Assembly: GCA_964030475.1 (NCBI GenBank)
Contig: CAXIPT010000009.1
Coordinates: 4,409,874-4,473,873 of the forward strand
Direction of reading: 5' to 3'
DNA from: Tethya wilhelma
Taxonomy: Eukaryota; Porifera; Demospongiae; Tethyida; Tethyidae
Length of the DNA: 64,000 nucleotides
Shown here piece after piece: positions 23,735 to 33,955 of this stretch. The notes under the pieces were generated by a model. It was not told the DNA's origin. It saw only the letters and a program-made list of their open reading frames with translations, and ran no database searches. Both the position numbers and the translations under genes were made by a program. Within the stretch, counting starts at the first letter, position 1. Every line of letters begins with the position of its first letter.

Positions 23735-24290
23735 CTTAAAAAAAAAAAAAAAATTAAATGCACTGGAACTATTTTGTGATACTTGGCTGCTCTTCTTAAG
23801 AGATGAATCAGGACTTTGATTATCATAACATATAGAAAGGCAAGTAAATCTTATGATACAGCTCCTGCCTCCAAATGACTGAGATGTGTGTTTCACTTCA
23901 GTATCAAGTAGGCTACACAACTTACCAGGTCAGCAGTCTGCCGCTGGCTCAGTGAGTCTGGCTTGCCAGACTACTAACTACACACACCAAGGGTAATTTG
24001 TAGAATTATGGAAAAATGAGAACAAACAAGTAAAAAAAAACATTGGAAATGTAATGAGACACAGGAATGGCTAAATCGTAAAAAGAACGCAAACAAGATT
24101 GAATGGCTGTTAGAGTGTGTAAGGAATTCTTCCTGTGGGCAAATTAAAATGAGAGACTCAATAAGGAGATTGTTAAATGCAGCCCATACAGGAAGAATTC
24201 CTTACACACTCTAACAGCCATTCAATCTTGTTTGCGTTCTTTTTACGATTTACTGTGTCTCATTACATTTCCAATGTTTTTTTTACTTGT
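23735..24290 (-). mobile_element. F1 repeat element, reverse orientation, fold-back plus linker, body missing
   Basis: Fold-back 24026-24290 (ACAAGTAAAAAA...TTTTACTTGT). The linker 23735-24025 is the inverse of the linker of the full copy at 26126-26410, except that an inner piece of about 75 bp (23802-23877) has the opposite orientation (see findings). A 16-bp A run lies at the outer edge. Confidence 0.8.
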
Positions 24291-24830
24291 ATTAAAATAT
24301 GATGCACATAGTCACTGCAAAAGGCATAAAACCATTTTCCTGTTACTGGAACAGCCTGTTCAAGGTCTATACATGTGTAGTGGAACCACTTTCTGCACGG
24401 TGAACATAAAATCGTTGCATTGTCAGTATCTGGTAGGTGACACAAACAGTAAAATTAATTCATACCATCAAACACTTCCTGCATAAGCCTTTCATACTCA
24501 TTTTGCATAAACCAAGCTTCAATGTACTTTTCTAGCTTTATTACAATCTGCTTTTGCAACATCACAGTCAACAACTTTCTTGAACATGGCTTTAATTACA
24601 TGCCACTGGCAGAATAGCACAGTTTAATCCGGAAATTCTTCTTTGAGCTCTGCTCATTCTGTAAAGTCTTTGTCAATTACAATTACTTAAAGTGAAGTCA
24701 AAGCAAGATTGTTCTCCTTAAATAACTGTAGAATTTTTTTGCAAATAAACAGCATCTTCCTCCGTTGTTGAATTGTAGTGTTTAAAATACTACTCGACTA
24801 TGTCTATACCCTACGGAAGCCAAGAATGAT
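24263..24830 (-). pseudogene. MULE-type transposase fragment followed by a PHD-like finger
   Basis: Seen: minus-strand frame at about 24695-24590 reads VIVIDKDFTE, stop, AELKEEFPD, stop, TVLFCQWHVIKAMFKKVVD. This is the DKDFTE...FP...L.CQWHV pattern of MULE/ZSWIM-type transposases. Further on (24445-24300) CHLPDTDNATILCSPCRKWF and HYTCIDL give the CxC...CxxC...WFH..C spacing of a PHD finger. Known: MULE transposases of animals often carry zinc-binding domains at the C-terminus. Several stops, and no catalytic Asp context beyond DKD, make this a relic. Its 5' half is missing. Confidence 0.65.
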
Positions 24831-24834
24831 CTTC

Positions 24835-25015
24835 ATGTTCATGATCATATTTTGAGATTCATGTTCACTTTTCCTGTTCTCAATCAACTTTCAAATCCAC
24901 ATTTACGTTCTCAACCGATATTTAAATTCATTTTCACATTCTCAATGGATATTCGAATTCATGAACACGTTCTCAATGGATATTCAAATTAACTCATGTC
25001 CATTCATGTTTGAAA
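24835..25015. repeat. Degenerate minisatellite, unit about 32-34 bp
   Basis: Four to five imperfect units built on cattctcaatggatattcaa, for example at about 24900-25000. No coding frame is maintained. Confidence 0.6.
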
Positions 25016-25862
25016 GTGCGAAGGTGACATTAACTTGAAGTGTGTACATGTGCACTGTGCTAAGTATAACCAGTTCAGCATCTATAAGCAATACACTTTC
25101 AGCTGTTACTGAAAGAGAGTGGTTCACTGTTCATTAATTCACAGTTGGGGTACTGGTTTCTTGCGAGATGTTGATGGATTGAAGGTGAGGTGAAACGGGT
25201 TGCTAAGACTCAAATCAATCCTCTCACATGATCACGTGCTGAGCTCCACCCACTTCCAGTTATGTGGACTTTGTATGTGCCTCCTGAGCGCTAAGTTGCT
25301 AGTTTATTAGCCGTTCTCTGCAAGAATCTTCGCTCCTTTGGCTTATCTACTGGCTTAAATTCGTTTCAAAGTAAATATTGTACTTATATGCGTCTATCTG
25401 TTGATCTTATACTGTTTCTTCTAAAAATTTCTTTGGTGAGCTGGCCAAAAAGGGGGGTTCGTCCGAACCAAATAACTTTGGTCTGATGCTTCAGGTTCCT
25501 GGGGATGTGGTGCTATCTGATGGCTGCACCTGGTTTAAGGCAGCTTCTACCCCTGGATCCGCCACTGATCAAGTTCAATCAATGCAATTATGGTTGTGGG
25601 ATTTGTGTGTTATTACAGTCTGAGACATTTGTACAGTCTCAGAAAAAGGCAGGGCGTATCAGCACGGCAGCAGGAGAGTCCACTACCAGTTAATGAATGG
25701 GCAAGCATCAATGCCACCCAGTATAGGTATACAGCATGCTTGATAAGTTGCTTTCTCAATTTTTATAAAATGAACTGATGAGGTCTGGATCTGGTATAGG
25801 GAGGAGTATGTGGAAAAGACTAATTTTTGAAGTATCAATTGACTGTCTGGAGGTAAATTAAA
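25016..25862. other. No gene recognised
   Basis: Short frames only, none with a recognisable domain. Confidence 0.4.
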
Positions 25863-26860
25863 ACAAGTATAAAAAACATTGGAAATGTAATGAGACACAG
25901 GAATGGCTAAATCGTAAAAAGAACGCAAACAAGATGGAATGGCTGTTAGAGTGTAAGGAATTCTTCCCGTATGGGCTGCATTTAACAATCTCCTTATTGA
26001 GTCTCTCATTTTGCCCACAGGAAGAATTCCTTGCTCTCTAACAGCCATTCCCTCTTGTTTGCGTTCTTTTTACGATTTAGCCATTTCTGTGTCTCATTTA
26101 CATTTCCAATGTTTTTTATACTTGTTTGTTCTCATATTTCCATAATTCTACAAATTACATTTGAGTTGGTGTGTGTAGCTAGCTAGTGAGCTAGTAGTCT
26201 GGAAAACCAAACTCACTGAGCCAGTGGTGGGCTGCTGAGCTGGCAAGTTGTGTAGCCTGCTTGATATTGAAGTGAAACACAAATATCAGTCATTTGGTTG
26301 TAGAGATGAATCAGGACTTTGATTATCATTACGTATAGAAAGGCAAGTAAATCTTATGATACAGCTCCTGCCTCCAGGTATCACAAAGTAGTTCCAGGCA
26401 ACTTCAGTGCATTTAATTCCAAATAACGCACACTTTTTTGTGTGGAAAGGGTCGTCAATTCGAATTTTCTAGAAGCTAATGAATTATGCATGAGTTTAAT
26501 GGCGGCCATATGGAGGAGGCACTTTTCGCCTTGTATCTAATTACTCAATGAGAAGCGCTAAAAACAGATAGCAAAAGCGACTCAACCAGAAGAAACCAAG
26601 TTCGTTCGTTCAAGAATCAGCTTCTAAAAGTGAATAGTCACTGAAAAAAGATAGAAGAAGGATAAGAAGAAAATGGAGAAAATTGGAGGTTTAGACGATG
26701 TTTTTGGGCTTATTAGAAAGAGAAAGAGCTAAATAGTAGCTCAAGAAGCCATTTAGTGCTAAGCGCTCAGTTTTTGCAGAGTTATTCGTGTGAATATTTG
26801 TATTGCGCTAATGGGCCATCCGTGCCATTCCTGTGTACCCAGTACTACCGCACTGGGAAT
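25863..26860 (+). mobile_element. F1 repeat element, full-length reference copy
   Basis: Seen in order: fold-back module 25863-26125 (ACAAGTATAAAAAACATTGG...TTTTATACTTGT, arms about 105 bp, spacer tatgggctgcatttaacaat...); linker 26126-26410; body from about 26411 (attccaaataacgcacac..., then ggcggccatatggaggaggc); subterminal GCCATCCGTGCCATTCC; hairpin 26838-26857 with stem CCCAGTAC/G(T>C)ACTGGG; final AAT. No coding capacity. Flanks ttaaaa/ttaaaa could be a short target duplication, but other copies do not support one. Confidence 0.88.
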
Positions 26861-26901
26861 TTAAAATACTGTACAGTGCTTGCAGTCTAGAGAGTAGAAT
26901 T

Positions 26902-27515
26902 CTACAATTTTGTGGGTATTTGTATAGAAATGTGAACAAAAATGTATTGGAACACATCTATGATAATGTTGCAGATATCCTGTATAGATGAATTACTGAG
27001 CTACAACATATCCAAAATTGTTTCCATGGCAACCAAAGGTGATGGGAATGTGGCAGTTTGAATGAAAAGGAAAAAATCTTATAGTGGGGAATATGTTGGC
27101 GACAGAAAAGACCAACTGTTATCGGCTAAGGTGTGCAACTCTGTCTCAACATTCCTTCACATAGTTTACCTAACGTATGCATGATTTAACATAGTTTACA
27201 TAAGTACACATACTCTTAATTACATGATTATTGGTGTTTTTGGGTACCATTTCGGTTAGCGACAAAACTCAAAGTAGTCTACCAGCTAGGGTCTCACACT
27301 TTCACACTGGAATTGTCATTAAATTGTCTATCTTCCTGTACCAGCTACTTCATCTGAAACAGTATACTTCCTGAGATATCAAGGTGTTATCCTCAGAGTC
27401 CGGTTTCTGTGACGTCATGAGTTATAGCACAATATTGGTGATGTTTTATACCACAGCACGTGCGTTACGGGAACTTACCACGTGGCTTTCGCTCAGTGTA
27501 GTAGTACATGTATAA
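26902..27515. promoter_or_regulatory. 5' flank of the HIRAN gene inside the transposon
   Basis: 614 bp without coding capacity between the left TIR and the start codon. It includes a gtttccatggcaacc X-box-like motif (about 27024-27038) and tgacgtcat (about 27411-27419, CRE-like). Promoter role inferred from position only. Confidence 0.35.
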
Positions 27516-28225
27516 ATGGCTACTTTGTTAGCAACGTTTTGTTCGCGAGTAAGAGGCATTTGTTTTTACGATGTCTGTGTTAGTGCTGGAACCAGGGTAG
27601 CGCTTCAGCTGGAACCTACCAATGAATTTGACAGCAACTGTGTGGCAGTGTACTTGAGTTCGAGTCTCTTCAGTGACATGCTAGGTCACCTGGCCCGAGA
27701 AGATGCTGCTCAGCTAGCCCCTCTGATGAGATCTGGATTGTTTGCAACTGGGTAAGCATCACAGTTTATAAGTAGGTGAAAGTATTCACTGTTGGTGCTG
27801 TATTTAATAGAGTAATTACTGGACCAGCCTACTCTGAAGGTGGTAATAGAAGGTGGAGCAATACTGTGTGTGACATCTGTGTGTCGGTGTTTGGCCAGCC
27901 AGGTCATCTGAGGACCGTTGAGTGGAGACTTTGTAGTATGTCTGGAATCCAGGTAATTGAAGTATAGTACAAAAAAAACCTTAGTGACCTTGACACTGTT
28001 TACTTATAGTTCTCTTCTCCGGCACCACCCACTACAACTCCAACTCCACCTGATGAACCTGAGGATAGTGCTACAGATGAAGCTGGAACGAGCTCTGTTA
28101 CTGAAGATCAGGGACATGACGACAACAATGACCAACTAACTAACCGTAGTGACCAACAATTATACGATGACGTTCAACAATACCAGCCGGACTGGATTGA
28201 CGTACTGAACACAAGCAACAAGTAA
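27516..28225 (+). CDS. HIRAN-domain protein, three exons, intact
   Basis: Seen: exon 1 27516-27751, intron 27752-27810 (59 bp, GT-AG), exon 2 27811-27952, intron 27953-28009 (57 bp, GT-AG), exon 3 28010-28225 with TAA. Phases agree at both junctions and the product is 197 residues. The N-terminal half holds GTRVALQLEPTNEFDSNCVA, MLGHLAREDAAQLAPLMRSG and NTVCDICVSVFG, the HIRAN pattern (basic/aromatic strand, P.N..D..AV, GH.A/PR). The C-terminal third is Pro/Thr-rich then acidic (PPDEPEDSATDEAG, DQGHDDNND) and ends QPDWIDVLNTSNK. Known: HIRAN domains bind ssDNA 3' ends. Inferred: a DNA-binding partner encoded by the transposon, convergent with its transposase. Start chosen because it is the first ATG in an open frame ahead of a domain with intact splicing. 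Its integrity contrasts with the damaged transposase. Confidence 0.78.
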
Positions 28226-28403
28226 ATTGCAACAAAAAATGGCTACAGTAGTAATTGCATAGAAGTATATGCACACACTGTCACATTAATAAGTTCACAA
28301 AAATTAATCAGTACTACCTACTTTTCTATGTGACTTATACAATTTAACTATTTTATTGACATTTTCCGTGGTATATCCTTCTCTGTATGCTTTCTCATAG
28401 TCA

Positions 28404-30084
28404 TTACTCTTTTGAAAAAATTTTTATAATCATGTCCTTACTTACTGAGTCTAATCCTTCGGGAACTATTTTACGTAATCTTACTATACTTCCATTTGCA
28501 TATGCTCTTGTATATTTTTTTGCTTGGCACCAACATCTTTCTATGGGGTTAAGCTCACAGTGAAACTTTGGGATGTATGTACACATATGTCCTCTACTCT
28601 CAATTAATTCACATAAAATTGTTTTGCTATTTTTAAAGTCATCGTATTCTTTAAGTGTCCGTACCATGTCTTTTGAAACCATCTCTTTTGTGCAGACTCC
28701 CCTCTCCTCCAGTACCATCTTCATTCCCTTGGGGGTACCATCAGGAAGAGTCATCTCCTGCACCTCTCCATTAAATCTGGTGGACCGCATCACTGGCTGT
28801 TTCCCCCCTGGTCTAATGTTCATGGCATCTGCATTAAGTGCATCATCTGGCTTCTTCATATGCGAAGGTGCATTATCAAATATAGAGCTGTTGCATTAGG
28901 GTATTTTCTCTCAAATATATTTATCGCTTTATTTACTTGTTGTACCATATGCTCGTTTTTCCAGTATCTCTCTGATTGATGCTCTAGATACTCCCTTGCC
29001 TCCTCACCATTGTGTCTCAAGTATCCATCCACCTCATCTATAAAGTCTGATACCATGATTGTCTGTCCCAATGACTTCTGCTTAAGTGCCTGTACCCTGT
29101 CATCAGCCCAATGATATGACTGGTCGGCGTTTGCATAAAATGTTGACTCGTCATGGAAGAGTCTTATCATTGTTCGCTCACTACTTAATGTTGTGCTTCT
29201 ACTAAAGGTTTGGAAATATGGTTGAAGATCACCCATCTCACAGTAACTCTTTCTGTCTTCAATTACATCTTCACGGTCATGTCTATCAAAGTACACACCT
29301 TTACTGAATTGCTTATAATGAAAACCTAATTTATGCATCCATGACGAAGCAGTTGTCTCACAAATCTAAATGTTTTGCGTGTCTTCAACCCATTTGCAAA
29401 ACTGTGCCAATGTCATGTTGGGTTCTCCTTTTTCATATCCATTTTGTCTGACGTATTCAGTCGCTTTAATTTGGAAGTCTTCATCAGTGATCAGTGAAGT
29501 GACCTTTGAGTAGCACCCTTTGTTTGATGACAGTACTTTTTCAAGGTCATCATTCTCAACATCTTCAACAGATGATATATTTGCAAAGAAGTCTGCAAAG
29601 ATAGCCATTGCCCACCTTCGGATCACTTCAGGACAAAACTTTGTAAATTTAGCTGCTACTTCAGCAGCCTCAATAATTCCCATGTTGTCTAATATTATTG
29701 CCTTCTCAAATATACTCAATGCAAATGCTTTTTGTACATCGTGTGTTGTGTTAGTGTGAATGAACTCATCCAGCCTGTTGCCACCATCTTTAAAAACATG
29801 AGCTCTTGATATTTTGATAGACCTCAGTGTACTTGATGAGTCATCATCATTCACACTTGCACTCTCGTACTTTATTTGATTACCCTTCACTGGGTCTCCT
29901 CTTGGTGCTTCTTCTTTGTCAAGTGGCCAATTGACTCTTGAGCTCTGCTGCTACATTGCCTCTTGGTTTGTGGCTCTGTCAAGTTGGTAGCATCAGCTAA
30001 CATCTTCTTGTCAGAAGACAGCCTCTTTCTTGGTGGAGGTTCGTTCTGAAAAGAACGGGTTGAACTAGAACTACTGGAAAACAT
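28404..30084 (-). pseudogene. DDE transposase of the two-gene TIR transposon, lightly damaged
   Basis: Seen in order: Ser-rich start with PPPRKRLSSDKKMLADATNL (30084 down); EAAEVAAKFTKFCPEVIRRW; EPNMTLAQFCKWVED; WMHKLGFHYKQFSKGVYFDR; RLFHDESTFYANADQSYHWA (first D); SDFIDEVDGYL; DNAPSHMKKPDDAL (second D); RPGGKQPVMRSTRFNGEVQE; GHMCTYIPKFHCELNPIERC (catalytic E); ending IIKIFSKE at 28404. Known: this D-D-E pattern with PKFHCELNPIE is a widespread family in invertebrates and fungi, distantly IS630-like. Damage is modest: a frame change near 29890, an in-frame TAG at about 29366 and a frame change near 28860 just before DNAPS. All three catalytic residues remain. Related broken copies lie at 41.2-42.3 and 44.1-45.0 kb. 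Confidence 0.85.
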
Positions 30085-30391
30085 CTAGAAACTGCACTGA
30101 AAAAACTACTAATTAAATTTCCCGCCAAGAAAGCAAAGACGCACGTGATCGATTGTACGCGTAAACCACTTTCTGATGATATCAGTGAAACGTCACACTC
30201 CAAGATGGCCGATCTATAGAAAGTGTATAGGAAACTAGCGATTAGCCGTCCTCAGCCTCATTGAAGTGTTGTTACACTACTGACTGGGCTCATGTAAGCA
30301 AAAGTAGTTGAAATATCATCAAAACTTCCATTGCTTTATATAAATGAGTGAGAAATACAATTCTACTCTCTAGACTGCAAGCACTGTACAG

Positions 30392-30913
30392 GCATGACAA
30401 TATTAATTCACTTTAGTAATACATTCATATGCACTTTCTCATACAGAGATACTGTGATAATGCTACTTGGACTGATTGATCCTGAGGGATCACAAAAACA
30501 AAATAAAATGTAAATTTAAACGTCATGTACCACAGCAAGGTAGTTTAATAATTCATTTATTGTACTAAATTTATTATTGTACACATGCATGCACGTGTTA
30601 TAGGGCCCCAACTTTGTTTGGCACTGGGATGGATATGACAAGTTAAAACCATTAAATTGGTCTAGCTGTACATGTGTGTAATGATGGTTTGCTTTCTGAT
30701 TAGCTTATTACCAAGACTTGTACACAATACAATCATGCATACGTACGGTAGTCACTATTATGGGACATCTACTGGAAATCAGTCAGAGGGTCACTTTAAT
30801 GCATTGGTGTTTTACGTTATAATTAATACATGCATAGCATTGAACATGTGATAATAATTATAATTAAGTAGTATTATTGTAGCATAAGATCACACACCTA
30901 TTAAAGTTGCATA
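30392..30913. other. AT-rich spacer
   Basis: No coding or structural feature supported. Confidence 0.4.
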
Positions 30914-32544
30914 TGGGTCATTCCATGTCAAATCAACACACAAATTGCATGACCCTAATGGATTTTGCTGAAACTTGGTGAACTGGTACCTTACCTTAAG
31001 TGATTTACTGGAATAGAATTACAGCCCTCAAACTTGTACGGTTTCTCTGTTACAAGTGTCCAAAAATTCAAATTTTTGCAAATTTTTGACTGATCTGTTA
31101 TTTTGATCTATTGTAACTCAAATAGGCTTCAGTTTTGAAATGCAGGACTAAAATATTCTGAAAGCATATGAATTGTGCTTTTTAGTGATATGCTTGATTA
31201 AATTAATTGAATTAATTAAAATTAAATGCTATCATCGTTTAATTAAAACTTTGTGATTCGGAAAAAAGGATTCTTTAATTTTTTTTATTTTTTCTTCGAG
31301 AACTTCCTTCACTATATGGCTTCAAGCTGTGTGAGTTTCATCTTGGGACCACAGTGGGATGGGAAGATATTAAATCGATTATTATCTAAGGTATGGTAAA
31401 AAACACTTTAAGGTATCCAGCAGAGCACTTTAACAAGGAAAAACACTATAATATAATTATTTAACCCAATGAAAAGGCTTTATATACAGTAATACTTACA
31501 ACTTTTTATGTAGTGTCAGTTACTTTAGTTGATTGCATAAAATTATTGAAAGAGTTTTTAATTAATTTAATTAAAATAATTAAAACTAGTAATTCTGAGC
31601 ACATCAGCAACAGATATAATTACACTACCATGATGGTAGTAAAACAAAGTCAGTTTTATACCAAAGCTCAAAAATAATAAAGGGAGCTTCAACTGTACAG
31701 AGTATATTGTCTCACTCCAGAGCATATATATATCTTATAGTGAAACCTTGACTCTTTATCATAACAACATACCGTAATTATAATTATTCGTTTCCCCATC
31801 CACCTGTTGTGCTGTATATACAACTCAAACAACCCAATCCACAAGAAGAAAATTAATATTTTAAAGACTTGTTTTCCAGCTATGTAGTTGTAGAATATTT
31901 AGTTGACACATATGCACAAGAAAAGTTAGATATTATCTTCACATGCCTTCTTTTCATATACAAATCATTTTCGTAGAAGATTTCGAGTATATAAAACCAA
32001 AAACCACATTAGACAAGTTATCTGAATAAATACAAAGCCTTCTCAATCGTCTCAAATAGTGTTTTGCCTTGTTAAAGTGCTCTGCAGGCTACCTTAAAGT
32101 GCTTTTTACCATACCTTAGATAATAATCGATTTAATATCTCCCCATCCCACTGCGGTCCCAAGACGAAACTCACACAACATGAAGCCATATAGTGAAGGA
32201 AGTTCTTGAAGAAGAATAAAAAAATTAACGAATCCTTTTTTCCGAATCACAAAGTTTTAAATAAACGATGGTAGCGTTTAATTTTAATTAATTTAATCAA
32301 GCATATCACTGGTAAGCACAATTCATATGCTTTCAGAATATTACAATAGATCAAAGTAAGCAGATTGGTGAAAAATATGCAAAAATTTGGAAATCTTAGA
32401 CATTTGTAACAGAGAAACCATACAAGTTTGAGGGCTGTAATTCTATCTCAGTAAATCATTAAGGTAAGGTATCTGTTCACTAAGTTTCAACAAAATCCAT
32501 GAGGGTCATGCAATTTGTGTGTTGATTTGACATGGAATGACACG
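30914..32544. mobile_element. Large fold-back element with ~500-bp inverted arms
   Basis: The left arm begins TGGGTCATTCCATGTCAAAT (30914) and runs to about 31450. The right arm (about 32055-32544) is its inverse, ending ...atttgacatggaatgaca. Similarity spans the whole arms with about 10-15% differences, including matched blocks ggtatggtaaaaaacacttt and cccatcccactg. The 600-bp centre is AT-rich and non-coding. Arms this long are unusual for MITEs. Confidence 0.88.
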
Positions 32545-32792
32545 TTTGATGCTATATTATGTTACTGTTTTGGACCTCGTATATGTTGGAGGAATTCATT
32601 TTGTGGTGGAACAACCATACAATAAGAAAATCTAAATTTGCTGAAGCACCAGGTGGCAAACTGGAAGTTTTGTACCACATGCCTATCATATTAAGTAAAT
32701 TAATTTTGAACTTTTTCTATGCAAATGGTTGATAATTATTGTTCTCATCTTTGTAAATATTGAATACCTGTGTGAAGTTAATGCTAATAATT

Positions 32793-33180
32793 ACAAGTAA
32801 AAAAACATTGGAAACGTAAATCGTAAAAAGAACGCAAACAAGCGGATGGAATGGCTATAGTATGTGTGCAGAATTCTTCCTGTATTGGCTGTATTTAATA
32901 ATCTGCTTATTGAGTCTCTAATTTTGCCCACAGGAAGAATTCCTTACACACTCTATAGCCATTCCATCCACTTGTTTGCGTTCTCTTTACGATTTAGCCA
33001 TTCCTGTGTTTCATTACATTTCCAATGTTTTTTTTACATGTTTGTTCTCATTTTTCCATAATTCTACAAATCACATTTGAGTTGGTGTGTGTAGCTAGCT
33101 ACTGAGCCTGCCAGCTGCTGAGTACTGAAGTTGTGAGAGCCTGCTTGATACTACCCATGCAGTATTACCGTATTGGGAAT
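32793..33180 (+). mobile_element. F1 repeat element, internally deleted
   Basis: Fold-back 32793-33041 (ACAAGTAAAAAAACATTGG...; right end ttacatgt), first 110 bp of the linker (tttgttctcatttttccata..., gtgtgtagctagct), then a direct jump to a degraded terminal hairpin cccatgcagtattaccgtat-tgggaat (about 33154-33180). The body is missing, but the order and orientation of what remains are those of F1. Confidence 0.8.
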
Positions 33181-33955
33181 ATTGTTAGAGATTGAATGAG
33201 ACACCTGTTAGGAATCCCAACTATCAAATAACCTGTTTCAATGTTTTGCAGACAGATTTATTAATGATTTGATTATTTCACCTCATGATGCAGCACAAGC
33301 ATCTTTGTTGTGTTTTATCCTAGATAACACATGAAATTAACTATACAATCAAAATCATGTTTTTGGGATTCAAAGTGATTTAGAACCCAAGTATGCAAAA
33401 ACAAAACAAACAGGAAAGGCTAATTCATCCAGAACAGTGCATAATAGATAAAAATACAAATTTCAAAACTAGTATCGGGAGTTGAAATAAGTGATTAATT
33501 AACATAGTCCATTGCTCACGGGTGTTTCAAACCGGCACTTAGTCTTTAATTGAAACATTACGGTACATGTAATTAATATTCATAGCACTTAGCAACGTAA
33601 ACTCATTACCGCATCAAGTGGTTGCTATATATACTTGTGATTGTTACAGTCAAAACAATGTTCTAAAAAAACAAATAACCTTCCTAGACTATAACTACCG
33701 AGCGTGCGCAGTTGAAGCGTGCATAGTAAACAATTGCGCACGATGGACAGCTGCACTGCTTTTACAAATCTTTTGAACAACACAACCTCTTTTGCGGTGT
33801 CTTGGGGTTCCAGCAGTTTTCTTTGATCTGAATTCAGCATTACCAGATTGAACCAATGTAAGTGGATTAAAAAAAATGCACATAAACAATTACACTTATT
33901 TTTTGCAAAGAATTATACCTACTCAAAAACCGCAAATAATTTAATGTTTTAAACC
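33181..33955. other. No gene recognised
   Basis: AT-rich. Should hold the 5' region of the RING gene. No promoter could be identified. Confidence 0.4.

Larger units (their letters stand above)
26869..30391. mobile_element. Two-gene DNA transposon with 33-bp perfect TIRs
   Basis: CTGTACAGTGCTTGCAGTCT plus 13 more bases at 26869-26901 is repeated exactly in inverse orientation at 30359-30391. The 3.5-kb interior holds a HIRAN-domain gene (27516-28225, plus) and a DDE transposase (28404-30084, minus), convergent with 178 bp between their stops. The left TIR starts 8 bp after the end of an F1 element. No convincing target-site duplication was seen. Confidence 0.88.

Noticed and set aside
24035..24285. 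F1 fold-back modules as independent MITEs
   Set aside because: The spacer orientation correlates with the side of the linker and body in every copy, so I treat them as one module of a larger element.
25855..26870. TTAAAA as target-site duplication of F1
   Set aside because: Seen only at this copy. Flanks of the copies at 11.2, 35.7, 53.5 and 8.1 kb show no matching duplication.
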